Below are positions 46,817-56,143 of a DNA stretch of 64,000 bases, piece after piece; position 1 is the first letter of the stretch, and each line of letters opens with the position of its first letter. This DNA comes from an uncultured bacterium (GTDB lineage: Bacteria; Cyanobacteriota; Vampirovibrionia; Gastranaerophilales; Gastranaerophilaceae): NCBI GenBank assembly GCA_949286705.1, contig CASEDF010000003.1, forward strand, positions 474 to 64,473. The letters are read 5' to 3'. The notes below the pieces were generated by a model. It was not told the DNA's origin. It did no database searches and worked only from the letters and a program-made list of their open reading frames with translations. The position numbers and the translations under genes were made by a program.

Positions 46817-47071
46817 TTACACCGCGTAAACGCTGACCTGTTTTCTGTCGCGTCTGTGAGGTTCAAATTTTACCTGACCGTCAATCAATGCGAACAAAGT
46901 ATCGTCAGAGCCGATGCCTACATTGTTGCCCGGGTGGATTTTAGTACCTCTCTGGCGAACAAGAATATTTCCGGCTTTAACAGTTTCGCCGCCGAATTTC
47001 TTAACGCCCAGGCGCTTAGCTTCCGAGTCGCGTCCGTTACGGGTTGATCCCATACCTTTCTTATGTGCCAT
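46817..47071 (-). CDS. rpmA: Large ribosomal subunit protein bL27
   Basis: This 84-residue protein has the full bL27 pattern [53 protein letters not shown]. The N-terminus begins directly with MAHKKG and has no cleavable extension of the Firmicute type. It is downstream of rplU in the usual operon, with terminator after it. Confidence 0.98.
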   Translation of the reverse strand: MAHKKGMGSTRNGRDSEAKRLGVKKFGGETVKAGNILVRQRGTKIHPGNNVGIGSDDTLFALIDGQVKFEPHRRDRKQVSVYAV

Positions 47072-47125
47072 TTTTATTTCTCCTTATAGTTTTTTTGAGT
47101 TTTTGCGGAAGTACCCGCACCAGAA

Positions 47126-47482
47126 TTATTCAGCTGCTGATTCTTCGGCTGCTGCGGCTTTTTTCTGAGCTGATGTTCTGATTTTGTTAATCATAACTCT
47201 TGTAAAGCCTTGTCTGTGTCCTTGTTTTTTTCTGTAACCTTTTTTAGGTCTTTGTTTGAAAACAATGATTTTTTTAGCTTTGTCATGAGCCAGAACGGTT
47301 CCTTCTGCAGATGCGCCTGTAACGTAAGGCTGACCTACTTTTGATTTTTTACCGTTTACGATCATAACAACTTTATCAAAAACGATTTTGCTGTCTTTGT
47401 CTGCTTCAAGCAATTCTACGTCAACGTAGCGGCCTTCTTCGACCTGATACTGCTTTCCGCCTGTTTCTACAATTGCGTACAT
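47126..47482 (-). CDS. rplU: Large ribosomal subunit protein bL21
   Basis: This 118-residue protein begins [17 protein letters not shown] and contains [32 protein letters not shown], the 23S-binding loop. A C-terminal Ala/Glu extension ([12 protein letters not shown]) goes beyond the usual ~103 residues. AAAGGAA lies upstream. It is first in the rplU-rpmA operon. Confidence 0.97.
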   Translation of the reverse strand: MYAIVETGGKQYQVEEGRYVDVELLEADKDSKIVFDKVVMIVNGKKSKVGQPYVTGASAEGTVLAHDKAKKIIVFKQRPKKGYRKKQGHRQGFTRVMINKIRTSAQKKAAAAEESAAE

Positions 47483-47600
47483 TTCATATTTCCTTTCATT
47501 TTGGGTTTCGTATCCCTTTTGCCGTAACGAAATTTCGTCAGGGATTACTTCTTTCGGCTTTCGGGGATTTTTATAACGAGTTACCGCTGATACGTAAATT
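47483..47600 (-). ncRNA. Candidate ribosomal-protein leader upstream of rplU
   Basis: On the minus strand the 118 nt before rplU include ATCCC (near 47551) pairing with GGGAT (near 47513) around an internal ACGAAATTTCGT palindrome, and a second short hairpin with CCCCGAAAGCCGAAAG. bL21 autoregulatory leaders are known in other bacteria; whether this is one is inference. Confidence 0.35.
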
Positions 47601-47677
47601 TATTATCCGATAGTGAAAATCAGTTGTCAAGTAGTTTTAATATTTGTAAAGTTTGTGATTTCGGTTATTTTTTGCAG

Positions 47678-47683
47678 TAAAAT
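47678..47683 (+). promoter_or_regulatory. -10 box for leaderless transcription of murF
   Basis: A T-run, TGCAG, then TAAAAT, with ATG 47691 seven nt further and no Shine-Dalgarno sequence. Confidence 0.55.
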
Positions 47684-47690
47684 TATAAAT

Positions 47691-49022
47691 ATGAAAGAAG
47701 ATGAGATTGTAAAAGCCACGGGAGCAAAAGTTTTAAAATCGGGCGGAACGCTTGAGGATTATGTATTTTCGACCGATACGAGAAGCATAAAAGCGGGTGA
47801 AATTTATCTTCCCTTGAAGGGAGCGAATTTTGACGGTGAAAAATTCATTGCGGACGCTTTAGATAAAGGTGCTGCGGGGTATTTTACAACGGGTGATGAA
47901 GTTTTTGGGGGTGCGGAGTTTGTTTTTAAAGTTCCGGACACACTTGATGCTTATTTGAAGCTTGCAAATTTTTACCGCAAAAAGATTAATCCCAAAGTCA
48001 TAGGGATTACGGGAAGTTCCGGTAAAACCACCGCAAAAGAGATGATGTATTCTGTATTGAGCCGCAAATTCAAGACTGTTAAGACTTTTTCAAACCACAA
48101 TAACGAAATAGGCTTTTGTCAGACGGTTTTTGAGATGACACCTGATACGCAAGTGTTGATTGTAGAGATGGGAATGCGCGGTTCGGGAGAAATTGAACTT
48201 ATTTCGCGCTATGCTCAGCCTGATATTGCACTGATTACAAATGCCGGAACTTCTCACATCGGACGTTTGGGCAGCCTTGAAAATATTGCGAAAGCCAAAT
48301 GCGAAATTGCGGAGCATCTGAATTCGAAAGGTACTTTTATTGCGCTTGATCAGGACAGAATTAAAAAAAATGTGAAATTTTCCGGCGAAAAAGTGTATTT
48401 TTCGCTTAAAGACGTTCAAATTCTTGCGAAAAAGCCTTCATATTCGCGATTTATTTACAAAAATAAAGAATATGAATTGAACGTTGAGGGGGATTATAAT
48501 ATTGAAAATTCATTAGGGATAATCGAGGCTGCGGAAAGACTCGGGGCGGGTTATGACGATATAAAAGAGGGTTTGGCAGCCTACAGACCTATTGAAAAGC
48601 GCTGGGAAGCCGTAACAGCGGGCGGGTTCAGGATTATAAACGACAGCTATAACGCAAATCCCGATTCTATGAAGGCTTCGGTCAAAACGTTTGCGGAACT
48701 TTACGAAAATCCCGTTGTTATTTTAGGAAATATGGGAGAACTCGGTGAAAATGAAATAAAGCTTCACAGAGAGGTCGGAAAATTTCTGGCGGAGCAGAAA
48801 AATGTTAAAAATGTAAAATTTTTGACTGTCGGAAATCTTGCTGCGGAAATCGGCAAAGAGCTTGAAGCGGCGGGAGTTTCAGTAAAATATTTCAAAAATA
48901 ACGGCGAAGTTTCCCGTTACATTCTTGATAATTCGGATATCGGTAATACAATATTTTTGAAGGCATCAAGAGTGATGAAGTTTGAAGAGATTATTGAAAA
49001 TTTAAAAAGAGGTAAGCTATGA
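47691..49022 (+). CDS. murF: UDP-MurNAc-tripeptide D-alanyl-D-alanine ligase
   Basis: The start is set at ATG 47691; the frame extends to 47613 but that part is hydrophobic non-family sequence and covers the promoter. The 443-residue Mur ligase has VIGITGSSGKTTAKEMM (ATP loop), FSNHNNEIGFCQTVF, VEMGMRGSGEIELISRYAQPDIALITNAGTSHIG and the C-terminal INDSYNANPDSMKASV. It adds D-Ala-D-Ala to the peptidoglycan precursor. It is first in the murF-mraY-murD-ftsW-murG operon; murC, murB and ddl are absent. Confidence 0.96.
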   Translation: MKEDEIVKATGAKVLKSGGTLEDYVFSTDTRSIKAGEIYLPLKGANFDGEKFIADALDKGAAGYFTTGDEVFGGAEFVFKVPDTLDAYLKLANFYRKKINPKVIGITGSSGKTTAKEMMYSVLSRKFKTVKTFSNHNNEIGFCQTVFEMTPDTQVLIVEMGMRGSGEIELISRYAQPDIALITNAGTSHIGRLGSLENIAKAKCEIAEHLNSKGTFIALDQDRIKKNVKFSGEKVYFSLKDVQILAKKPSYSRFIYKNKEYELNVEGDYNIENSLGIIEAAERLGAGYDDIKEGLAAYRPIEKRWEAVTAGGFRIINDSYNANPDSMKASVKTFAELYENPVVILGNMGELGENEIKLHREVGKFLAEQKNVKNVKFLTVGNLAAEIGKELEAAGVSVKYFKNNGEVSRYILDNSDIGNTIFLKASRVMKFEEIIENLKRGKL

Positions 49023-49999
49023 TAATGATTACGGTGTCATTTCTTCTGGGAATGATTTTGTGCCTCCTTTTCGGGGTTCCGTACATAGATTTTTTAAAGA
49101 AAAAGATGATAGGGCAGTATGTAAAAGATCTGGCGCCCGAAACTCACGCCAAAAAACAGGGAACACCGACAACGGGCGGCGTTTTTATAATCGTTGCCGT
49201 TATTGCGGCATCATTAATTACGCTTATGCTCGCGCAAAGACTCACGACCGATGCTTTGATAATCCTTTTGACGCTTGTTTTCTATACTTTTGCGGGATTT
49301 CAGGATGATTATATAAAAATCAAGGGCAAAGGAAACGACGGGCTGACACCGCGCGGAAAATTTTTAAGACAGGTTGCTATTGCACTTTTGCCGACGTTGT
49401 ATGTAATGATGACAAACCCTTTCGGTTCATATTTTTCCGTGGGACACTGGGTAATCAATCTGGGCTGGGTTTATCCTTTGCTTTCAATATTTATTATCAC
49501 GGGTGCTTCAAACGCATACAACTTAACCGACGGATTGGACGGGCTTGCGGCATCAGCGGGAGTTCCGGCATTTGTTGTGTGTTCGTTGATTGCAATGTTT
49601 ACGGGATATTCCGAGGTCGCAATAATTTCGGCTGCTGTTGCCGGCGGATTAATCGGTTTTTTGAAATACAACAAGCCTAAAGCTCAGGTGTTTATGGGCG
49701 ATACAGGTTCGCTTGCAATCGGAGGTTTATTGGGAACATTAGCTGTTATGGGAAAATTTGAATTCCTTTTAATCTTTATTGCGGCGGTATTTGTTATTGA
49801 AACTCTGTCGGTTATTATTCAGGTTGCAAGTTTCAAGACAACGGGAAAAAGAGTTTTCAAAATGGCGCCGATTCACCATCATTTTGAGCTTTGCGGGTGG
49901 AGCGAGAAAAAAATCGTTATTGTATTTGCGATTTTTTCTTTAGTTTGTTCTTTATTTGCAATCGGATTATTTGAGGTATTTGTAAAAGGGATAATATAA
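49019..49999 (+). CDS. mraY: Phospho-N-acetylmuramoyl-pentapeptide transferase
   Basis: This 326-residue enzyme has about ten membrane helices and makes lipid I. It has the motifs PTTGGVFII, FAGFQDDYIKIK with catalytic aspartates, NAYNLTDGLDGLAAS and PIHHHFELCGWSEKKIV. It overlaps the murF stop by 4 nt. Confidence 0.97.
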   Translation: MIMITVSFLLGMILCLLFGVPYIDFLKKKMIGQYVKDLAPETHAKKQGTPTTGGVFIIVAVIAASLITLMLAQRLTTDALIILLTLVFYTFAGFQDDYIKIKGKGNDGLTPRGKFLRQVAIALLPTLYVMMTNPFGSYFSVGHWVINLGWVYPLLSIFIITGASNAYNLTDGLDGLAASAGVPAFVVCSLIAMFTGYSEVAIISAAVAGGLIGFLKYNKPKAQVFMGDTGSLAIGGLLGTLAVMGKFEFLLIFIAAVFVIETLSVIIQVASFKTTGKRVFKMAPIHHHFELCGWSEKKIVIVFAIFSLVCSLFAIGLFEVFVKGII

Positions 50000-50000
50000 G

Positions 50001-51311
50001 ATGAAAAAGGTTCTGGTACTGGGGTTATCAAAAAGCGGCAAGGCTGCGGCAAAGTTTTTAAAAAAACACGGATTTGACGTTTATTTAACGGAAAGCAAAA
50101 GCGTTGAGCCGGATCCTGAGCTTGAAAAATCGGGAATTCATATAGAAACCGGCGGGCATTCTTTAGGGTTTGTCGAGGGGTCGGAATTTGCTGTAACAAG
50201 TCCGGGAATTCCGCCTTTCAGCACCATTATTGAACTTTTGCGGATGAAAAATATCCCCGTAATTTCCGAGCTGGAATTGTGTTACAGAATGAGTAAGACG
50301 CCGTTTGTTGCGATAACAGGTACCAACGGCAAGACTACCACAACAGCTTTGACCGCTCATATTTTTGAAAAAAAATTCAAGGCAAAGGCTTGCGGAAACA
50401 TAGGTCAGCCGCCCTCTGACTTTGCGGATGACAATCTGGATTATTATGTGTGCGAAATGAGTTCTTACCAGATTGCAATGTGCCCGACCCTGACGCCTTT
50501 TATCTCGGTCTGGACTAATTTTACTCCCGATCATATTGACTGGCATCAGGGAATTGAAAATTATTTCGCGGCAAAAGCCAAAATTTTTAAAGCGCCTCAG
50601 GCTCCCGAATTTTCCGTCCTTAATGCCTGCGACGAAAGGTTAAAGGATTTTCAGGTAGACGGCACGGTTTTCTATTTCGGCGAAAGAAAAACAGGCAACT
50701 CCTGCTATGTTAAAAATAACGAATTTATTTACGAACGTGACGGAGTTGTGGAATTTGTTATGCCGGTTTCCGACTGCCCTTTGGTCGGCGAACACAATTA
50801 CCAGAACACGGAATGCGCAATAATCTGCGCAAAGCTCGCAGGAATTGACAATGACACAATACGTGAGGCAATAAAAGAGTTCAAATCCCCGCCGCACAGA
50901 CTTGAATATGTAGGAAAAATCGGAAAAACCGCTTTTTATAACGATTCAAAAGCTACAAACCCCGAGGCGGCAAGCGTTGCGATTAAGTCGTTCAATAATT
51001 CCGATGTACTTTTAATCGCGGGCGGCAGAGATAAAAATACAAGCCTGAAAGATTTTTGTGATGATATTAAAAATCATATCAAAACCGTAGTATTAATCGG
51101 GGAGGCTGCCGAAAGATTTGAGAAAAATCTCAGAGCAAGCGGATTTGAAAACATTTTACACGCAGAAAGTCTTGAGGCGGCAATTGATAAGGGAATTGAA
51201 TTAAAGCCGGATGTGGTATTGCTTTCGCCGGCATGTGCAAGTTTTGATATGTTCAAAAGTTACGAGGAGAGGGGGGACGTTTTCAAAGACTATGTCTTAT
51301 CAAAGATCTGA
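50001..51311 (+). CDS. murD: UDP-N-acetylmuramoylalanine-D-glutamate ligase
   Basis: This 436-residue Mur ligase starts VLVLGLSKSGKAAAKFL, with AITGTNGKTTTTALTAHIF as ATP loop, NFTPDHIDWH, and ending FYNDSKATNPEAASVAI and LSPACASFDMFKSYEERG. It adds D-Glu to UDP-MurNAc-L-Ala in the cytoplasm. Its 3' end overlaps ftsW by 20 nt. Confidence 0.97.
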   Translation: MKKVLVLGLSKSGKAAAKFLKKHGFDVYLTESKSVEPDPELEKSGIHIETGGHSLGFVEGSEFAVTSPGIPPFSTIIELLRMKNIPVISELELCYRMSKTPFVAITGTNGKTTTTALTAHIFEKKFKAKACGNIGQPPSDFADDNLDYYVCEMSSYQIAMCPTLTPFISVWTNFTPDHIDWHQGIENYFAAKAKIFKAPQAPEFSVLNACDERLKDFQVDGTVFYFGERKTGNSCYVKNNEFIYERDGVVEFVMPVSDCPLVGEHNYQNTECAIICAKLAGIDNDTIREAIKEFKSPPHRLEYVGKIGKTAFYNDSKATNPEAASVAIKSFNNSDVLLIAGGRDKNTSLKDFCDDIKNHIKTVVLIGEAAERFEKNLRASGFENILHAESLEAAIDKGIELKPDVVLLSPACASFDMFKSYEERGDVFKDYVLSKI

Positions 51312-52467
51312 AAACAGAGAACCTAAAAGGCGCCGCCCGATTCAAAGTATCATTGTGTCTTCGCCTGATACAACCTTATTGGTTGCGGTTGCATTTCTTG
51401 TAATAATCGGGTTTATGGCGATATTTTCTGCGACTGCCCCCAAATGTCTTGATGAGGGCGGAAATCCAGCGCAGTTTTTGATTAAGCAGATACTGGCATT
51501 TGTTGTCGGATTTGTCGGGTTGAAATTCTTTTCAAACTACGATTACAAAAAATTAGCGCAGTGGAATACGATTTTTATGATAATAATAGTTGTCGCGCTT
51601 TTGCTGGTTGATTTTACGCCTCTGGGCGTGACGGTAAACGGTGCGAAACGATGGATAAATATTGCGGGATTTCAGCTTCAGCCGTCGGAATTTGCAAAAC
51701 CTGCGGTTGTAATGCTTCTGGCATCGGCATTTAAAAATGATGCAAATCTGTTTGACCAGAATAAATGGGTGTTTGCGTTTATTCCGATACTTGTAATGAT
51801 AGCGTTTATTTTTGCGCAGCCAAACTTGAGTATGGTAATTTTGCTTTTAGCGACCTCGGTTGTGGTTTATTTGTGTTCGGGCGGGTCGTTGAAGCTTTTT
51901 GTAAGCTGTCTTGTTGCGGGGATTACGGGGATTGTAATTGCGGCGACAACGGTTATTAAGCCTTATCAGCTTCAGAGATTGAGAATCTGGCGTCACCCTG
52001 AAACTGATCCGCAGGGCGCAGGATATAACATAATTCAATCGCTGATTGCCTTTGCCTCAGGCGGGTTCAGCGGGGTAGGATACGGAGGTTCCATTCAAAA
52101 ACTCTATTATCTTCCGGAATGCCATACGGACTTTATTTTCGCGATTATTGCCGAAGAAATGGGCTTTATCGGGTGTATTCTGGTAATCGGATTGTTCTTT
52201 ACCTTTGTCCAGCGGGGATTTTTGATTGCGGGAAGATGTCCGGATATGTACGGCAAGCTTCTGGCGGTCGGAATTACGTTTTCAATCGGATTTCAGGCAT
52301 TTTTGAATATGAGTGTGGCAAGTTCTTTCCTTCCGACAACGGGTGTTCCGCTTCCTTTCATAAGCTACGGCGGCTCGTCCCTGATTGTTTCTCTGTGGAT
52401 GGTCGGAATTTTGTTGAATATTTCCAAAAAACGCATTAAAAAAATAAGGAATGTAGAGGGTGACTAG
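51292..52467 (+). CDS. ftsW: Lipid II polymerase FtsW (SEDS family)
   Basis: The start is ATG 51292 within the end of murD; an upstream frame from 51211 is only overlap. The 391-residue protein has a basic N-terminus and ten helices with SEDS motifs: VNGAKRWINIAGFQLQPSEFAKP, GAGYNIIQSLIAFASGGFSGVGYGGS and the PTTGVPLPFISYGGSS loop. It polymerises peptidoglycan at the septum, together with a class B PBP not seen here. Confidence 0.95.
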   Translation: MSYQRSENREPKRRRPIQSIIVSSPDTTLLVAVAFLVIIGFMAIFSATAPKCLDEGGNPAQFLIKQILAFVVGFVGLKFFSNYDYKKLAQWNTIFMIIIVVALLLVDFTPLGVTVNGAKRWINIAGFQLQPSEFAKPAVVMLLASAFKNDANLFDQNKWVFAFIPILVMIAFIFAQPNLSMVILLLATSVVVYLCSGGSLKLFVSCLVAGITGIVIAATTVIKPYQLQRLRIWRHPETDPQGAGYNIIQSLIAFASGGFSGVGYGGSIQKLYYLPECHTDFIFAIIAEEMGFIGCILVIGLFFTFVQRGFLIAGRCPDMYGKLLAVGITFSIGFQAFLNMSVASSFLPTTGVPLPFISYGGSSLIVSLWMVGILLNISKKRIKKIRNVEGD

Positions 52468-53554
52468 GTATTTTATTACGGGCGGCGGCACGGGCGGCCA
52501 TATATATCCTGCGATTGCAATCGCTGATTATCTTAAAAGTGACGGAGAAATTTTCTATGTCGGCAATCCGCGCAACCTTGAATTCGATATTGTAAAACAA
52601 AAAGGCTACAAATTTCTGCCCGTAAGCGTTCAGGGCATGCCGAGAAAAGCCTGTCTTGACCTTTTAAAATGGAGTATACAGCTCGGTTTTGCCGTTGTAA
52701 AAGGGTTTTATTATATCTTGAAATATAAACCTGACGTGATTTTTGGCACGGGCGGTTATGTGTCCGCGCCTGTATTGATTGCGGCAGCGGTTTTAAAAAC
52801 ACCTTTTGTAATGCATGATTGCGACGCACAGCCGGGGCTTGTGACAAGATATCTTTCGCCTTATGCCTCGGGGGTTTCGCTTGCATTTGAGTGCGCTCAG
52901 GATTTTATTAACAACGAAAACTGTTATATTACGGGAAATCCCTTGCGCGACGGGTTTAAAAAACTTTCAAAACAGGAGGCGCGGCGCACGCTCGGGCTTG
53001 AGGATAAATTAACCCTCTGTATTATGGGCGGCTCTCAGGGCGCAAAGTCAATAAATTCCGCCTCTGTTGAAATTTTGAAAACTCTTTCTCAAAAATACGA
53101 TATGCAGATTATTTTTCAGACCGGCAAAAAGAAATTCAGCGCGGTTGAGGAGCGTTTGGCGGTTCTTTATCCCGAATATGCAAATGACAAAAATATTATT
53201 ATAAAGCCGTATTTTGATGATATGGTAAGCGTTTTGAAAGCCTCTGACATTGCGGTGTCCAGAGCAGGGTCATTAAGTATATCGGAGCTTTGTGCGTCAG
53301 GAATTGCGCCGATTTTTGTGCCGTATCCGCATGCGGCAGCCGACCATCAGCGTAAAAACGCAAGGTTTATGGAAGAAAAAGGCGCCGGAATTTATATCGA
53401 AGATGACGAAATTTCATCTGATATCCTTTTAAATACAATCAAAACGCTTGTTGATAATCCTGATCGGCTTAAAGAATTGCAAAAGAACGCATTTGAGCTT
53501 GCCAAATTCAACGCTGCCTTTGATATTGTAAAGGTTATTAACGAATGTTTGTAA
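52460..53554 (+). CDS. murG: UDP-GlcNAc: lipid I N-acetylglucosaminyltransferase
   Basis: This 364-residue glycosyltransferase makes lipid II on the inner face of the membrane. It has FITGGGTGGHIYPAIAIADYL, VIFGTGGYVSAPVLIAAAVLK, IMGGSQGAKSIN and the donor site VSRAGSLSISELCASGIAPIFVPYPHAAADHQ. A GTG start at 52460 overlaps the ftsW stop by 8 nt, with AGAGGG upstream. It ends the cell-wall operon; glyS follows after 142 bp. Confidence 0.97.
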   Translation: MTRYFITGGGTGGHIYPAIAIADYLKSDGEIFYVGNPRNLEFDIVKQKGYKFLPVSVQGMPRKACLDLLKWSIQLGFAVVKGFYYILKYKPDVIFGTGGYVSAPVLIAAAVLKTPFVMHDCDAQPGLVTRYLSPYASGVSLAFECAQDFINNENCYITGNPLRDGFKKLSKQEARRTLGLEDKLTLCIMGGSQGAKSINSASVEILKTLSQKYDMQIIFQTGKKKFSAVEERLAVLYPEYANDKNIIIKPYFDDMVSVLKASDIAVSRAGSLSISELCASGIAPIFVPYPHAAADHQRKNARFMEEKGAGIYIEDDEISSDILLNTIKTLVDNPDRLKELQKNAFELAKFNAAFDIVKVINECL

Positions 53555-53696
53555 ATTGCGGCAAATTGATTTTACATCGGGCTTTGTTTGCGGTATGATT
53601 TTGGGGTAAATAAGGGAATAAGTTTTATTTGTTATTTGAGCGAAAAATGTTCATATTATACGTATCACTTTATTCAACAACACAAAAGGACACAAA

Positions 53697-55688
53697 ATGA
53701 GCAAATATTTACTGGAAATCGGAACGGAAGAATTACCCTACAGATTTATACCGTCTGCAATAGAGCAGTTGAAAAAGGGTTTTGAAAACTTTTTGAATAC
53801 AAATAAAGTCGGGTTTGATAAAATTGACGTTTATGCAACTCCGCGGCGTCTGGCGGTTATTGTTGCAGGACTTGAGGCTAAAAGTCCGGATGAAGAAAAA
53901 ATTGTTAAAGGTCCGATTAAAAAAGTCGCTTACGACGAAAACGGTAATCTCACACGCGCCGGCGAAGGGTTTTTGAATAAAAACGGACTTAAACCCTCTG
54001 ATATTTATATCGAAAACGATTACATCCACGCCAAAATTACCGTAAAAGGCAAGTCCGTTGTTGAATTGCTGCAGGAAAACGTTCCCTCAATAGTTATGAA
54101 GCTCCAAGGCTCGCACTTTATGCGCTGGGGTTATAACGATGAAAAATTCTCCCGCCCTATTCGCTGGATTGTGTCAGTTTTGGACAGGGACGAGGTTAAA
54201 ATAAAAATTATCGATAAAGAATCGTCAATTTATTCACGCGGTCACAGGTTTGCCCAGCAAAAAGTTATGATAGGGCATCCGGATGATTACGTGGAAACCA
54301 TGCGCAATGCCTGCGTTATCGTTGACCAGAACGAAAGAAAACAACTTATTATTGAAAAAGCTAAAGCCGAAGCCGACAAACTCGGCGCAACCGTCAGATA
54401 CTCAGATGACCTGCTGGATGAGGTTACGTATATTACCGAATATCCCGTGGCAGTGGTCTGTGAGTTTGACCCGAAATATCTCGAAATCCCCGAAGAAGTT
54501 ACGGTTACCGTTATGGCGGTTCATCAAAGATATTTCGCGCTCTACAAAAACGGCAAATTGATTAATAAATTTATTACCATGACAAACTACATCGGCGATG
54601 AATTCGCAAACATAAAAGCCGGTAACGTCCGCGTAATTAAAGCAAGACTTGATGATGCGGTATTTTTCTTTACGGAAGATACCAAAAAACCGCTTGCTGA
54701 CTATGTGGAAGATTTAAAAGGCGTAACGTTTCAAAAAGGTATGGGTTCCGTCTATGACAAAACTCAAAGGATTATTACGCTTTCAAAAGACATTGCGTCA
54801 GACCTCGGCGAAACCTCGCCGACAATTGAGCGGACAGCACTTTTGTGCAAAGCTGATTTGACAACCAGCCTTGTGTTTGAGTTTACGGAACTTCAGGGCT
54901 TTATCGGCGCTGATTACGCAAGAGTTTCAAAAGAAGATGCGCGTGTCGCGGAGGGAATTAAGGAACACTACTTCCCGCTTAACTCAGAAAGCGAAACCGC
55001 AAAAGGCATTGAAGGTCAAATAGTCGGTATTGCCGATAAATTGGATACGATTTGCGCGGTGTTTGCCGACGGCAAAAAACCGACAGGCTCCTCTGACCCG
55101 CTCGGCGTAAGACGTGCTGCACTCGGCGTTATGAGAACCGTTCTTGATGCAGGTTTGAAGGTTAATATCGCAAAATATATCGATAAAGCCGTTAAATTGC
55201 TTCCCGTTCAAAAAGACTGCGCGGATGAGGTTAATGAATTTTTTGTCCAGCGTTTGATTATTATGCTTTCCGATAAATTCAAAAGGAATGTTCTGGAAGC
55301 CTGCGCGGCATCGCGTAATCCGCTTCTGGATTTGAATGATTATATTCAAAGAGTTAAAATAGTATCAGAGCTTAATTCACCCGAAATGCTCGAAAGCGCC
55401 AACAGGGTTATTCGAATTTTGAAAGAAGAAAACCCTGCGCCCGTTAATCCGGAATTGTTCAAAGAACAGGCAGAGGGCATGCTTTTTGAGGCGGTAAATT
55501 CGGTTAATGAAAATTTTAAATACGGGGCTTATCTTGACGCTTTGATTGCCATAAATCCCGTCGTAGAGAAGTTTTTTAATGATGTTCTCGTAAATGACCC
55601 TGACGAAAATGTTAAGAAAAACAGACTCGCACTTCTAACTTTGCTCAAACATAAGTACGAAGTTCTGGCGGATTTCAGCAGACTGTAA
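53697..55688 (+). CDS. glyS: Glycine-tRNA ligase beta subunit
   Basis: This 663-residue beta subunit of the heterotetrameric glycyl-tRNA synthetase has LLEIGTEELPYRFIPSAIEQL, VYATPRRLAVIV, KLQGSHFMRWGYNDEKFSRPIRWIV, the HD-like domain around ERTALLCKADLTTSLVFEFTELQGFIGADYA and SSDPLGVRRAALGVMR. AAAGGA precedes the ATG. The alpha subunit glyQ is not adjacent, so the two are encoded apart. It is slightly shorter than usual (about 690). Confidence 0.96.
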   Translation: MSKYLLEIGTEELPYRFIPSAIEQLKKGFENFLNTNKVGFDKIDVYATPRRLAVIVAGLEAKSPDEEKIVKGPIKKVAYDENGNLTRAGEGFLNKNGLKPSDIYIENDYIHAKITVKGKSVVELLQENVPSIVMKLQGSHFMRWGYNDEKFSRPIRWIVSVLDRDEVKIKIIDKESSIYSRGHRFAQQKVMIGHPDDYVETMRNACVIVDQNERKQLIIEKAKAEADKLGATVRYSDDLLDEVTYITEYPVAVVCEFDPKYLEIPEEVTVTVMAVHQRYFALYKNGKLINKFITMTNYIGDEFANIKAGNVRVIKARLDDAVFFFTEDTKKPLADYVEDLKGVTFQKGMGSVYDKTQRIITLSKDIASDLGETSPTIERTALLCKADLTTSLVFEFTELQGFIGADYARVSKEDARVAEGIKEHYFPLNSESETAKGIEGQIVGIADKLDTICAVFADGKKPTGSSDPLGVRRAALGVMRTVLDAGLKVNIAKYIDKAVKLLPVQKDCADEVNEFFVQRLIIMLSDKFKRNVLEACAASRNPLLDLNDYIQRVKIVSELNSPEMLESANRVIRILKEENPAPVNPELFKEQAEGMLFEAVNSVNENFKYGAYLDALIAINPVVEKFFNDVLVNDPDENVKKNRLALLTLLKHKYEVLADFSRL

Positions 55689-55788
55689 GCCGTTTTTGAG
55701 AAAAATATTAATTTTTGTAAACAATAGGGCAAAAACAGTAAATATTTTTTTTCAGGATACTTTAAAATAGTACAAAGGTGAGGTAGTG

Positions 55789-56094
55789 ATGTTTAACCGA
55801 TTCCAGAATTTAAAGATAGTTAAAAAATTAAAAGAAGAAATCAGCCCGAAATTACGCTGGCTGAGGTTCTCAAATAAAAATGCAGACAAAACCTCCTCTG
55901 ATTATATTCAAATGGTAAGCGGGGTTGAACTGCAGTCAATGTCTGACGCACAAAAGCTGGAAGCAATGGTCAGAGAACAGCTCAAGGCTGAATTTCCGAA
56001 TATTGAGAGCATGAAGTCTTATGAGCTTCTGGTTGATGCGGTTATGCACAACATGATGAAAAAACAGCTTCAAGCAGAAGATGATCAGCAGTAG
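55789..56094 (+). CDS. Uncharacterised protein, 101 aa
   Basis: ATG 55789 or GTG 55786 both follow AAAGGTGAGG. The product is helical and charged (MFNRFQNLKIVKKLKEEISPKLRWLRFSN..., then DAQKLEAMVREQLKAEFPNIESMKSYELLVDAVMHNMMKKQLQ). There is no membrane helix. I do not recognise the family. TAAAAT at 55763-55768 is a possible -10 and a terminator follows the stop by 18 nt, so it is a monocistronic unit. Confidence 0.75.
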   Translation: MFNRFQNLKIVKKLKEEISPKLRWLRFSNKNADKTSSDYIQMVSGVELQSMSDAQKLEAMVREQLKAEFPNIESMKSYELLVDAVMHNMMKKQLQAEDDQQ

Positions 56095-56111
56095 ATGATT
56101 ATCATATTATT

Positions 56112-56141
56112 AAAAAAGCACCCTGCGGGGTGTTTTTTTTA
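56112..56141 (+). terminator. Rho-independent terminator
   Basis: A-run, GCACCC, TGC loop, GGGTGT (with one extra G) and eight T. It closes the 101-aa gene; a family B element begins just after it. Confidence 0.88.
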
Positions 56142-56143
56142 AG

